A stretch of DNA of 64,000 bases, taken from NCBI RefSeq assembly GCF_000787395.1, contig NZ_JRAA01000001.1, positions 1 through 64,000 of the forward strand, given 5' to 3'. Below are positions 1 to 10,927 of the stretch, one piece after another. The translations under genes were made by a program, and so were the position numbers. Every line of letters starts with the position of its first letter. Positions within the stretch are counted from its first letter, which is position 1. The notes below the pieces were generated by a model. It did not search any database. It was not told where the DNA came from and saw only the letters and a list, made by a program, of their open reading frames with translations. The DNA is from Solemya velum gill symbiont. GTDB lineage: Bacteria; Pseudomonadota; Gammaproteobacteria; Chromatiales; Chromatiaceae.

Positions 1-34
1 AAATAATTCATAACAATATAAATGGGAGCACCCG

Positions 35-418
35 ATGAATTCTGAAAAAGTCATTTTCAGCTTATTTATCGTCCTGGCGCTGACGCTTAACTTTGGTTTT
101 ATCCTCGGCGACATAGAGAACCCGGCCCACCACCCAGTCTACGAACTGTTTGCTGTCATCGTGGTGAACCTGATCGCGACCATTCTCAAGTTTGGTGACA
201 GAACGCAGATGGGGGCAGTATTGCTTTCAACCAGCCTGGTTGCTGTGCTGCAGCTGATTGTTGCTGCAGTCATCTGGGCAGTGGTTGTCCACGGCATGAA
301 TCAGCCACTCTCCAGTGCCGTCATGGTTAGTATCGTTTCTCTCTCGGCGGGCGCCTTCCTTGCCAATATCATCTCGGTTGTCCTGCTGCTGATAGAAACA
401 GTCATCATACGCCGCTAA
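35..418 (+). CDS. small four-helix inner-membrane protein, function unknown
   Basis: 127 aa, almost entirely hydrophobic. Four probable membrane segments lie at about residues 7-25, 37-52, 60-84 and 95-123, joined by short polar loops. There is no cleavable signal peptide and no recognisable catalytic motif. A GGGAG Shine-Dalgarno stands 8 nt before the ATG. The gene ends only 19 bp before the K+ channel gene on the same strand, so the two probably form one transcript, and a role as accessory subunit or partner of that channel is a reasonable inference. It resembles small uncharacterised proteins (I think the DUF6394 type) seen next to TrkA-N channel genes, but this family assignment is from memory and not certain. 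Confidence 0.75.
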   Translation: MNSEKVIFSLFIVLALTLNFGFILGDIENPAHHPVYELFAVIVVNLIATILKFGDRTQMGAVLLSTSLVAVLQLIVAAVIWAVVVHGMNQPLSSAVMVSIVSLSAGAFLANIISVVLLLIETVIIRR

Positions 419-437
419 CAGGCTATGAGCATTTATC

Positions 438-2156
438 ATGGATAGTATCGTCTATCTCGTCTTCAGGAGCATGCGTCAGCCACTGCTGACGCTGCTGATG
501 GTGTATACCGTCGCTGTGCTGGGTATGGTGCTGATTCCGGGGCAGGATGCCAGTGGAAATCCATGGCACATGGATTTCTTTCACGCCTTCTATTTTGTCA
601 GTTTCATGGCAACGACCATCGGTTTTGGCGAGATTCCCCACGAGTTTACTGATGCGCAACGTATGTGGGTTTTGCTCTCTCTCTACGCGACAGTAATTGC
701 CTGGATCTATGCACTTGGTATCCTGCTTGCCCTGGTTAAGGCAGATGCTTTTCAGATGGCGCTGACAACCAACCGTTTCAGCCGTCGAGTGAGGAAAATC
801 TCGGAACCCTTTTATCTACTCACCGGCTATGGTGCAGTGGGTAGTGAATTGTGTCGCGACCTGACCGACCGCCACCAGCACGTTGTGGTTGTGGACAAGG
901 ACCCTGAGACGATTTCGGCGCTCACTCTACACAATCTGCGTGCGGATGTGCCGGCTTTCATCGGCAATGCTGCAGAACCTGACACGCTTGTGCGAGCGGG
1001 GCTCAAGCACCCAATGTGCTCAGGTGTGGTTGGCCTGACCAGCAGTAACCTGGTGAATCTCAAGATTGCCTTGACCAGCAAGTTGCTGAATCCGACCAAG
1101 CAGGTGATCTGTCGCGCAGACTCGGCCACCATTGAGGCCAATATGGAGTCCTTTGGAACGGATTATGTTGTAGATCCATTTGAAACCTTCTCGACGCATC
1201 TATCAATGGCATTGCAGGCCCCCGGTCTTTACCTGTTGCGCCAGTGGCTCAGCAGTCTGTCGCATGCGCCCCTGACAGAGCCCGTCTACCCACCAAAGCA
1301 CGGCAAGTGGATTCTCTGCGGATTCGGCCGTTTCGGCAAGGCAGTATACGAAATTCTTGTTGACGAGGGGATCGAGGTTACCGTGATCGAGGCAACGCCG
1401 GAGAAGACGGGCAGTCCGCATACAGATACGGTAACTGGTCGTGGCACTGAGGCGGAAACCCTCAGAGAGGCCGATATCGAGAATTCAGTTGGTATTATCG
1501 CCGGAACTGACAATGACGTAGATAACCTCTCGATTATCATGACGGCGAAAGAGATCAATAGTGACCTGTTTGTCATCTTGCGCCAGAACAAGCGCTCAAA
1601 CCAGTCGATAGTCGATGCAATCAGTGCAGATATCGTGATGCACCCAAGTCACATCATTGCCAGCAGGATTCGCATGCTTTTGGTTACGCCAATGTTGCAC
1701 CACTTCATGGATCTGGCACGTAAGAAGGATGACGACTGGGCGTGTGAACTTGTCAGTCGAATGATCGCTATCAGTAGTGACAGGGTGCCGGATGTATGGG
1801 AACTGAGTGTCGACTGTAACGAGGCAGAGGCGGTCTGCAAGGCGATTGAGTCAGGCACGCGTGTGACGGTAGGCGATCTCGCCAGCAGCCCATCTGAACG
1901 TGAAGAGCAACTGCCCATGATTGCCCTGCTGATCGAAAGTGAAGGGGAGTTCATTTTGCTACCTGACGCAGGCAGGGAACTGAAAACATGGGATCGGATT
2001 CTGTGGGCCAGTAGCCCCGCTGTTCGTAACCGTATTGACTGGACACTGCAGAATCCTGTCGTGCTCGAATATATCCTCACCGGGGAGGTCCAGCCACGTA
2101 GTCCCTTGATGCGTTTTTTTAACGGAAAGAAAAAAATCCCTGCCGGATTGAACTAA
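438..2156 (+). CDS. potassium channel with two TrkA-N/RCK domains
   Basis: 572 aa. The N-terminus has two membrane helices (about residues 12-33 and 73-95) flanking a pore loop with the filter TTIGFGE, so this is a 2-TM ion-channel-2 type pore. Two Rossmann RCK/TrkA-N domains follow. The first starts near residue 128 (nucleotide motif GYGAVG) and the second near residue 286 (GFGRFG), each followed by an acidic ribose-binding residue (VVDKD, VIEAT). The family gates K+ flow in response to nucleotides or ions bound by the RCK ring. The filter reads GFGE where classical K+ channels have GYGD, so ion selectivity is not certain. It is probably co-transcribed with the small membrane protein upstream, and a hairpin terminator follows about 100 bp downstream. 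Confidence 0.88.
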   Translation: MDSIVYLVFRSMRQPLLTLLMVYTVAVLGMVLIPGQDASGNPWHMDFFHAFYFVSFMATTIGFGEIPHEFTDAQRMWVLLSLYATVIAWIYALGILLALVKADAFQMALTTNRFSRRVRKISEPFYLLTGYGAVGSELCRDLTDRHQHVVVVDKDPETISALTLHNLRADVPAFIGNAAEPDTLVRAGLKHPMCSGVVGLTSSNLVNLKIALTSKLLNPTKQVICRADSATIEANMESFGTDYVVDPFETFSTHLSMALQAPGLYLLRQWLSSLSHAPLTEPVYPPKHGKWILCGFGRFGKAVYEILVDEGIEVTVIEATPEKTGSPHTDTVTGRGTEAETLREADIENSVGIIAGTDNDVDNLSIIMTAKEINSDLFVILRQNKRSNQSIVDAISADIVMHPSHIIASRIRMLLVTPMLHHFMDLARKKDDDWACELVSRMIAISSDRVPDVWELSVDCNEAEAVCKAIESGTRVTVGDLASSPSEREEQLPMIALLIESEGEFILLPDAGRELKTWDRILWASSPAVRNRIDWTLQNPVVLEYILTGEVQPRSPLMRFFNGKKKIPAGLN

Positions 2157-2252
2157 ACTCAAAGTTGACTTGTCATATTAGTAACTGGCGAGTTCGGCTC
2201 TGGGTGGCTCCACCGAATAATTGCCAGTTGTGACTCCCCTTTGACTCAGTTC

Positions 2253-2290
2253 GCCAGTGTGCCGGTTACTCGGTACGCTGGCTTTTTCTT
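2253..2290 (+). terminator. Rho-independent terminator after the K+ channel gene
   Basis: A GCCAG...CTGGC stem with an inner GCCG/CGGT part and a small loop is followed by TTTTTCTTT. It separates the channel gene from the amt promoter. Confidence 0.75.
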
Positions 2291-2296
2291 TATGCA

Positions 2297-2313
2297 TGCA
2301 CTAAAAATGTGCA
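2297..2313 (+). promoter_or_regulatory. NtrC-binding site 1 upstream of amt
   Basis: TGCACTAAAAATGTGCA matches the NtrC enhancer dyad TGCAC-N7-GTGCA. Its centre lies 30 bp (about three helical turns) upstream of the second site and about 105 bp upstream of the predicted sigma-54 transcription start. Confidence 0.8.
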
Positions 2314-2326
2314 GTCGTGTAAGAAA

Positions 2327-2343
2327 TGCACCAATATAGTGCA
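2327..2343 (+). promoter_or_regulatory. NtrC-binding site 2 upstream of amt
   Basis: TGCACCAATATAGTGCA is close to the enterobacterial NtrC consensus TGCACC-N5-GGTGCA. Two sites on the same helix face are the usual arrangement for co-operative NtrC enhancers. Confidence 0.85.
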
Positions 2344-2384
2344 ACATCCCTCCCTAATATGGCCTATCCTCCTGATTCGTTAGC

Positions 2385-2400
2385 TGGCATGTTTATTGCT
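2385..2400 (+). promoter_or_regulatory. sigma-54 promoter of amt
   Basis: TGGCATGTTTATTGCT has the invariant GG (-24) and GC (-12) at the required 10-nt separation. The transcription start should fall near 2410, leaving a leader of about 33 nt before the amt ATG. Confidence 0.85.
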
Positions 2401-2443
2401 AATAAAGCCCTCTAACAGTTATTCATTTATTAGGGAGTGATTC

Positions 2444-3739
2444 ATGTTATCCAATATTCGCATCTGGGGCCTACTACTTGCCCTGGGTTTTTCGGGAACA
2501 GCAGCCGCTGACACCATCAACAGTGCCAATACTTCCTGGATACTGACTTCGACGGCCCTTGTGCTGTTCATGACCCTGCCCGGACTTGCACTATTTTATG
2601 GCGGCCTGGCACGCACCAAAAATGTGCTTTCTGTACTGATGCAGTGTTTTTCGATTGCAGGTATCTCTTCAATTCTGTGGCTGGTGATCGGTTACAGCCT
2701 GGCATTTGGCGAGGGTGGGGATTACATCGGTGATTTCAGCAGGGTCATGATGGCTGGAATTGATCGCGAATCACTGTCAGGTGATATTCCGGAAGCGCTC
2801 TTTATGCTGTTTCAGATGACTTTTGCAATCATCACCCCGGCCCTGATCGTCGGTGGTTATGCAGAGCGCATGAAATTTTCCGCAATGCTGATATTCAGTG
2901 CCCTGTGGCTGCTGTGTGTCTATGTACCTGTGACTCACTGGGTGTGGGGCGGTGGCTGGCTTTCAAAAATGGGTTTTTACGACTTTGCCGGTGGTGCAGT
3001 GGTGCATATTACGGCAGGTGTTGCGGCCCTGGTTGCAGCGATTGTCATCGGTCCGCGCAAGGGCTTCGGAACCACTGCAATGCCTCCACATAACATGACC
3101 ATGACTGTGACTGGTGCGGGTATGCTGTGGGTTGGCTGGTTCGGATTTAACGGTGGTAGTGCGCTGGCATCAGATGGCAATGCGGCCATGGCGATGCTGG
3201 TTACGCATATCTCTGCTGCAACCGGTGCATTGACCTGGGGTGCGATTGAATGGATCAAGCATGGACGTCCAAGTGCACTTGGTGCAGTCACCGGAATGGT
3301 GGCTGGACTTGGTACCATCACCCCAGCATCCGGTTTCGTTGGTCCTGGTGGCGCACTGGTTATCGGACTGCTTGCCGGTGGAGTCTGTTACTCGGCAACG
3401 ATTACTCTCAAACAGGTTCTGAAAATCGATGATTCTCTTGATGTCTTCCCGGTGCATGGTGTGGGCGGTATGCTCGGCATCTTCATGGTCGGTATTTTTT
3501 CAGCGACCAGCCTTGGTGTATTCAGCGGATACGGATTTGCTGAAGGCATAGAAAGCATGGGTGGGCAGGTCGGTGTACAGCTGATCGGTATGCTTACCAC
3601 CATTATCTTTACTGCGGTTGTCACCTGGCTGCTGTTGAAGGTGACAGGCATTCTTACATCCGGTCTTCGGGTTACGCCTGAAGAGGAGATTCAGGGCCTT
3701 GATATTGTGGCGCACGAGGAGCGTGGCTACGATATCTGA
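2444..3739 (+). CDS. amt: ammonium transporter (Amt family)
   Basis: 431 aa, typical for Amt/AmtB. A signal-peptide-like N-terminus (about residues 1-22, ending AAAD) precedes eleven hydrophobic helices. Family hallmarks are visible: FYGGLA in helix 1, the HWVWGGGW region followed by FAGGAVVHITAGVAAL (first pore His), WFGFNGGSA, and FPVHGVGGMLG (second pore His). It should move ammonium across the inner membrane. No glnK (PII) gene is adjacent, unlike in most gammaproteobacteria. The two NtrC sites and sigma-54 promoter upstream show control by nitrogen limitation. A GGGAG Shine-Dalgarno precedes the ATG. Confidence 0.95.
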   Translation: MLSNIRIWGLLLALGFSGTAAADTINSANTSWILTSTALVLFMTLPGLALFYGGLARTKNVLSVLMQCFSIAGISSILWLVIGYSLAFGEGGDYIGDFSRVMMAGIDRESLSGDIPEALFMLFQMTFAIITPALIVGGYAERMKFSAMLIFSALWLLCVYVPVTHWVWGGGWLSKMGFYDFAGGAVVHITAGVAALVAAIVIGPRKGFGTTAMPPHNMTMTVTGAGMLWVGWFGFNGGSALASDGNAAMAMLVTHISAATGALTWGAIEWIKHGRPSALGAVTGMVAGLGTITPASGFVGPGGALVIGLLAGGVCYSATITLKQVLKIDDSLDVFPVHGVGGMLGIFMVGIFSATSLGVFSGYGFAEGIESMGGQVGVQLIGMLTTIIFTAVVTWLLLKVTGILTSGLRVTPEEEIQGLDIVAHEERGYDI

Positions 3740-3761
3740 CCTGTCGTGATGTGAAAAAACG

Positions 3762-3797
3762 GGGCTGGGGTCGAGATGTCGATTCCGGCCCTTTTTC
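3762..3797 (+). terminator. Rho-independent terminator after amt
   Basis: A roughly 13-bp imperfect stem (GGGCTGGGGTCGA against TCGATTCCGGCCC, with G-T pairs) has a GATG loop and is followed by TTTTTC, 20 bp after the amt stop. Confidence 0.8.
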
Positions 3798-4048
3798 TTG
3801 CGTTTAATGCTTGGGGCGATTCACTGGTAGTAGCAGGAATTGCACTACACACCATGGCTTGGCTCGCCATGTCTTCGCCTGATCGCTCAAACCACGGCGC
3901 TACAGGGAACTTACTCACTGCGTTTATTCAGACACCCTTTCGCTTGATCCGTGGCTTTGAGCTGGCTTCGCCAGCGACGGACCAGGCCATGGGGTGCAGC
4001 GCCAGATGCATCCTGCATATAAGAAAAACTTTGCCCACCCATAAATAA
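3798..4048 (+). other. non-coding remnant between amt and the IS element
   Basis: An open frame crosses this stretch but it has no ribosome-binding site and no recognisable protein. I see no RNA gene or strong repeat. It is probably the upstream flank of the disrupted isocitrate dehydrogenase gene, because a box matching other promoters in the window begins at 4049. Confidence 0.5.
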
Positions 4049-4076
4049 TGTTGCGACGCACAAGTCTGCGTGTTAA
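4049..4076 (+). promoter_or_regulatory. relic promoter/operator of icd, cut by the IS element
   Basis: TGTTGCGACGCACAA (4049-4063) matches the box found at the aceA, sdhC and phaE promoters. TTGCGA (4051-4056) would be the -35. After a 17-bp spacer a TAA (4074-4076) stands where the -10 begins, with a TG one base earlier as in sdhC and aceA. The IS left end starts at 4077, inside that -10. The reading as the native icd promoter is inference from position and similarity. Confidence 0.6.
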
Positions 4077-4133
4077 TGATCCTCCCCCAATAAGTTGGTC
4101 CACCCTTATGATGAGAAAAACGGAGGACCAAAA

Positions 4134-4405
4134 ATGGGAATCAAGCGACACAAACCGGAAGAGATCGTCCAGAAGCTGAGGCAAGTTGAAGTCCTGGTTG
4201 GACAAGGCACTGCCCGCATCGATGCGATCCGCGAAATTGGCATCACTGAGCAGACTTACTACCGCTGGCGCAAAAAGTACGGTGGGATGGGGATTGACCA
4301 GTTAAAAGAACTGAAACGGCTACAGAAGGAGAATGAACGTTTGCGCAAGGCCGTTTCTGATCTGACACTGGATAAGCAGATTCTGTCGGAGGCTGCCAAG
4401 GGAAA

Positions 4406-4412
<7 letters not shown>
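4134..4412 (+). CDS. IS3-family transposase OrfA (DNA-binding)
   Basis: 92 aa from the ATG at 4134, chosen because a GGAGG Shine-Dalgarno lies just upstream. It is a small basic protein with the helix-turn-helix of the transposase 8 family (EEIVQKLRQVEVL...AIREIGITEQTYYRWRKKYGG) and a C-terminal leucine-zipper-like stretch (LKELKRLQKENERLRKAVSDL). OrfA binds the IS ends and regulates transposition. It stops at 4412, six bases after a -1 slippery site. Confidence 0.9.
4400..4406 (+). promoter_or_regulatory. programmed -1 ribosomal frameshift site (G_GGA_AAC)
   Basis: The heptamer GGGAAAC fits X_XXY_YYZ exactly in the OrfA frame (codons GGA AAC). A one-base backward slip joins ...AAKGN to LLSPSRRRAC... 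of OrfB, the classical way IS3 elements make the fused OrfAB transposase. Confidence 0.8.
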
Positions 4413-7469
<3,057 letters not shown>

Positions 7470-7502
7470 AGAGTGCCGTAAGTTGCAGAAATAAAGCGGT
7501 TG

Positions 7503-7551
7503 GTGCATCGCAATAATTTTTATTGCGATGCACAAAATTGCATGCTAATCT
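7503..7551 (+). promoter_or_regulatory. aceA promoter with a perfect 14-bp inverted operator dyad
   Basis: Two head-to-head copies of the recurring box form a perfect 14-bp inverted repeat: 7503-7516 (minus-strand sense) and 7520-7533, with a 3-nt loop. The right copy reads on as TTATTGCGATGCACAA (7520-7535). TTGCGA (7523-7528), a 17-bp spacer and TAATCT (7546-7551, preceded by TGC) form a plausible promoter. That would give a leader of about 240 nt before aceA. The dyad could also fold as a hairpin ending the icd transcript. Confidence 0.65.
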
Positions 7552-7590
7552 TACCCGATACCTGAATTTACATGCTTGGTATTGCCGCAC

Positions 7591-7663
7591 TTGACATGTC
7601 AATCAACCTGTTAAAGCGGTCACATGGCACTGCACGAGTGACAAAAACACTCGACCCGGTGCC
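7591..7663 (+). other. structured leader between the aceA promoter and gene
   Basis: Contains the 12-bp palindrome TTGACATGTCAA (7591-7602) and a long interrupted hairpin. In the hairpin GGCAC and CGAGTG (7626-7640) pair with CACTCG and GTGCC (7648-7663). The TTGACA could instead be a -35 of a second promoter. No known riboswitch is recognised. The remainder up to 7799 shows only another small dyad, TGCACCCAGGTGCA, at 7740-7753. Confidence 0.4.
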
Positions 7664-7799
7664 AGGTTACGCAGAGCGATAAAACAAAATCCTGCGATTG
7701 CGTTGGACAGTTAACCTTCAGATCCATCGCCGATCATTTTGCACCCAGGTGCAGATGACACCATTGACTGATTCAACTAACTAAATTTTGGAGACTGCT

Positions 7800-9104
7800 A
7801 TGAACAGACAGGAACAGGCCGCAGCGCTGGAGAAAGATTGGGCGGAAAATCCGCGTTGGAAAAATGTAAAGCGTGGTTACACCGCTGAAGACGTTGTTCG
7901 TCTGCGTGGTTCACTGCAACCTGAGTACACACTCGCACGTCGTGGTGCTGAGAAACTGTGGGACCTCGTCAATGGCGATGCCAAGAAAGGCTATGTGAAC
8001 TGCATGGGCGCACTCACTGGTGGCCAGGCAATGCAGCAGGCAAAAGCCGGTATCGAAGCCATCTACCTCTCAGGCTGGCAGGTTGCTGCAGATGCGAACA
8101 CATCTGAAACCATGTACCCGGACCAGTCTCTCTACGCTTACGATTCGGTTCCAACCATCGTTCGTCGTATCAACTCGACTTTCAAGCGTGCCGACGAGAT
8201 CCAGTGGTCACGTGACGTTAACCCTGAAGACGAAGGTTTTATCGATTACTTCCTGCCAATCGTTGCTGATGCCGAGGCCGGTTTCGGTGGTGTTCTGAAC
8301 GCCTACGAGCTGATGAAGAACATGATCGCCAATGGTGCATCCGGTGTTCACTTCGAAGACCAGCTTGCTGCTGCCAAGAAGTGTGGTCACATGGGCGGAA
8401 AGGTTCTGGTACCAACCCAGGAAGCTGTCCAGAAGCTGATCTCTGCACGTCTTGCTTCAGATGTAATGGGTGTTCCAACCCTGCTGCTGGCACGTACCGA
8501 CGCTGAAGCTGCAAACCTGCTGACTTCTGACGTTGATGAGAACGACAAGCCATTCTGCACCGGTGAGCGCACCGCAGAAGGTTTCTTCCGCGTCAAAAAT
8601 GGCCTTGAGCAGGCAATCTCACGTGGTCTTGCTTACGCACCATATGCAGATCTCGTCTGGTGCGAGACAGGTACTCCGGATATCGGTTTTGCGCGTGAAT
8701 TCGCCGAAGCACTGAAAGCCCAGAACCCTGAGCAACTGCTGGCATATAACTGTTCACCTTCTTTCAACTGGAAGAAGAATCTCAGCGACAGCCAGATTGC
8801 ATCTTTCCAGGAAGAGCTGAGCGACCTGGGTTACAAGTACCAGTTCATCACTCTCGCCGGTATTCACAACATGTGGTACAACATGTTCGACCTCGCGTAC
8901 GACTATGCACGCGGCGAAGGCATGAAGCACTATGTTGAAAAAGTACAGGAGCCTGAGTTTGCTGCAGCCGAGAAGGGTTACTCATTCGTTGCTCACCAGC
9001 AGGAAGTTGGTGCAGGTTACTTCGATGACGTCACTACTGTAATCCAGGGTGGCCAGTCATCTGTAACAGCTCTGACCGGTTCAACTGAAGAAGACCAGTT
9101 CTAA
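7800..9104 (+). CDS. aceA: isocitrate lyase
   Basis: 434 aa from the ATG at 7800, chosen over an in-frame TTG at 7788 because GGAG lies 8 nt before it. It cleaves isocitrate to glyoxylate and succinate, the first step of the glyoxylate bypass. The active-site signature KKCGHMGGK is present (catalytic Cys in KKCGH), preceded by the Mg-binding GVHFEDQ segment. [15 protein letters not shown] and [11 protein letters not shown] are also typical of ICL. Length matches bacterial AceA. Its partner malate synthase G is at 18.99 kb. The gene directly upstream, isocitrate dehydrogenase, competes for isocitrate but is dead here. Confidence 0.97.
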   Translation: MNRQEQAAALEKDWAENPRWKNVKRGYTAEDVVRLRGSLQPEYTLARRGAEKLWDLVNGDAKKGYVNCMGALTGGQAMQQAKAGIEAIYLSGWQVAADANTSETMYPDQSLYAYDSVPTIVRRINSTFKRADEIQWSRDVNPEDEGFIDYFLPIVADAEAGFGGVLNAYELMKNMIANGASGVHFEDQLAAAKKCGHMGGKVLVPTQEAVQKLISARLASDVMGVPTLLLARTDAEAANLLTSDVDENDKPFCTGERTAEGFFRVKNGLEQAISRGLAYAPYADLVWCETGTPDIGFAREFAEALKAQNPEQLLAYNCSPSFNWKKNLSDSQIASFQEELSDLGYKYQFITLAGIHNMWYNMFDLAYDYARGEGMKHYVEKVQEPEFAAAEKGYSFVAHQQEVGAGYFDDVTTVIQGGQSSVTALTGSTEEDQF

Positions 9105-9134
9105 TTTAGATTGTACTGACCTCAGATGGTCATG

Positions 9135-9167
9135 AGGGAGTTGCGGGCAGCTGTCCCGTAACTCCCT
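9135..9167 (+). terminator. terminator hairpin after aceA
   Basis: AGGGAGTTGCGGG pairs with CCCGTAACTCCCT around a 7-nt loop and is followed by a short T stretch (TTTG), 30 bp after the stop codon. Confidence 0.7.
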
Positions 9168-9307
9168 TTGTCAGTGAAAGGCTATACGAATGATAGTGAT
9201 TGTCTTTCAACTGCGTCGGTACTATGCTGACTACAATAACAAGACCGGTCATTCCATATATCGGTGTGCACCGGTTTCTTCTGATAACCACAGATTAAAG
9301 GTGCGAG

Positions 9308-9784
9308 ATGTTCAAGACTGCAGATCTCTGTGATGACCACAGTGACAACCTCCAGATTGCCCGCCCGGGCTTTTTAAATTACGGTGGCCTTTCAAAGTTC
9401 CATGGAAAAATAGTTACCGTTAAGCTTCATGAAGATAACTCACTTGTACGTGAAATCCTGAATGCCGATGGTCATGGGATGGTACTGGTTGTTGATGGCG
9501 GTGGCTCGACCCGTTGCGCACTGCTCGGTGATATTCTTGCTGCCAAGGCTGTCGAGAACGGATGGCAGGGAATTATCATCAATGGCTGTATACGTGACAG
9601 TGTTGACATTCATCGCATGCAGCTTGGTGTCAAGGCCCTGGGTACCCACCCGCTGAAAAGTGTCAAGCATGATACCGGCCAGTTGAATGTTCCCGTTCAC
9701 TTCGGACGAGTGACTTACACACCTGGTGAATATCTCTATGCAGACGAGGATGGAACCATCATTTCGTCCATACCACTTTTCTAG
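9308..9784 (+). CDS. rraA: RraA family protein (regulator of ribonuclease E activity)
   Basis: 158 aa, the standard RraA length. The fold is the swivelling-domain family shared with HMG aldolases. Visible family features are the N-terminal TADLCD, VLVVDGGGSTRCALLGDILAAKAVENGW, the INGCIRDSVDI loop and the C-terminal GEYLYADEDGTIIS. In E. coli RraA forms a trimer that binds RNase E and dampens RNA decay. The GDxLAxxA and GxxRD elements used by aldolase relatives are also partly present, so enzyme activity cannot be excluded by reading alone. It is followed 17 bp later by zapE, suggesting one transcript. Confidence 0.88.
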   Translation: MFKTADLCDDHSDNLQIARPGFLNYGGLSKFHGKIVTVKLHEDNSLVREILNADGHGMVLVVDGGGSTRCALLGDILAAKAVENGWQGIIINGCIRDSVDIHRMQLGVKALGTHPLKSVKHDTGQLNVPVHFGRVTYTPGEYLYADEDGTIISSIPLF

Positions 9785-9801
9785 GAATTGCCGGAACTCT
9801 T

Positions 9802-10893
9802 ATGGCGATTACTGCGGAAAATGCAGTCGCATCAGAAGGCCTGAGCTTCGAAGAGAGCTTCAGGTTGTCGTTGGCTGACCGCGGTATCTATCTCGATAAT
9901 GCGCAGGAAGCTGCGCTGTCGACTCTCTCGTTACTGGTAACGGGTGGAAAGAAAGGTGGCTGGATCAAGTCACTATTCAGCAAGGATGATAAACGTGGTG
10001 TCTACCTGTGGGGGGAACCTGGCAGGGGCAAGACGGTACTCATGGACGGATACTACGAACTGGTTGACACATCCAAGCGGCGTGTCCACTTCCACGAGTT
10101 CCTGCGTGACATGCACCAGCGCATGGCACTGCTGTCAGGCAGTAAGGAACGTTTCAAAATCGCAACCAAAGAGTTCTGCGAAGGGATCGATCTTCTCTGT
10201 TTTGACGAGTTCCACGTGCATGATATTGCAGACTCCGTCTTCATTGGAAAGGTGCTTGAAGCACTTCTGAGCCATGGCATACGCATAGTTGCCACCTCCA
10301 ACTACCAGCCAGACGGATTAATGCCTGACCCGGTATCGCATGAACGCTTTAAACCAACTATTGCACTGATCAACAAGCATTTCGATATCGTCCATCTCGA
10401 TGGCAAGCAGGACTACAGAACCCAGCACGAGATTGACCATAGCTGTTTTTTTGATCCTCTTGATGCGAGAACCGAACGTGCCTTTGAACGTCTTTTCAAG
10501 GCGATGGAACCGCAGACAACAATCGAGGTCTGTCATATCGAGGTGGCCAATCGCTGGATCGAGTGCCATGCAGTGGGCAGGAAGGCTGTGTGGACCGATT
10601 TTGATATGCTCTGCAAGGCACAGCGCTCCTATGTCGATTACCTCGATCTTGCCGAGCAGTTTGAGGTGCTTATGCTCTCGGGTATGACTGCCAGATCACT
10701 GGAAAATCCCAACACAGTTAAGCGGTTCCTGTGGCTGATCGATGTCCTCTACGACAAGGACAAGGGACTGGTGCTTTCCAGTGAGCGCAACTATGAAGTG
10801 ATGCTGAACAACGCCAGTGGAGTTGATGATCTCAATCGCACATTGAGTCGTCTGCACGAGATGAGCAGAACTTTCAAGTCACCTCTTCCCTAG
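9802..10893 (+). CDS. zapE: cell division ATPase ZapE (AFG1 family)
   Basis: 363 aa, AFG1-like AAA ATPase. The Walker A motif GEPGRGKT is at about residue 71, and Walker B CFDEFHVHDIADS at about residue 133. A sensor-1 region (VATSNYQPDGL) follows. The family includes E. coli ZapE, which destabilises FtsZ polymers at the late divisome, and mitochondrial AFG1/LACE1. The C-terminal R-LSRLHEM segment is typical. The gene follows rraA closely. Its terminus faces aceK on the opposite strand with a 34-bp gap, and I see no strong terminator between them. Confidence 0.92.
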   Translation: MAITAENAVASEGLSFEESFRLSLADRGIYLDNAQEAALSTLSLLVTGGKKGGWIKSLFSKDDKRGVYLWGEPGRGKTVLMDGYYELVDTSKRRVHFHEFLRDMHQRMALLSGSKERFKIATKEFCEGIDLLCFDEFHVHDIADSVFIGKVLEALLSHGIRIVATSNYQPDGLMPDPVSHERFKPTIALINKHFDIVHLDGKQDYRTQHEIDHSCFFDPLDARTERAFERLFKAMEPQTTIEVCHIEVANRWIECHAVGRKAVWTDFDMLCKAQRSYVDYLDLAEQFEVLMLSGMTARSLENPNTVKRFLWLIDVLYDKDKGLVLSSERNYEVMLNNASGVDDLNRTLSRLHEMSRTFKSPLP

Positions 10894-10927
10894 GTGACGA
10901 GTCTGTCTTACTAGGCGACCAGGCAGC

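Noticed and set aside
3776-4048. 90-codon ORF between amt and the IS element
   Set aside because: Starts inside the amt terminator hairpin, lacks a ribosome-binding site and resembles no family I know.
7740-7753. TGCACCCAGGTGCA as an NtrC site for aceA
   Set aside because: The half-sites are only 2 bp apart rather than 5, and no sigma-54 promoter follows.
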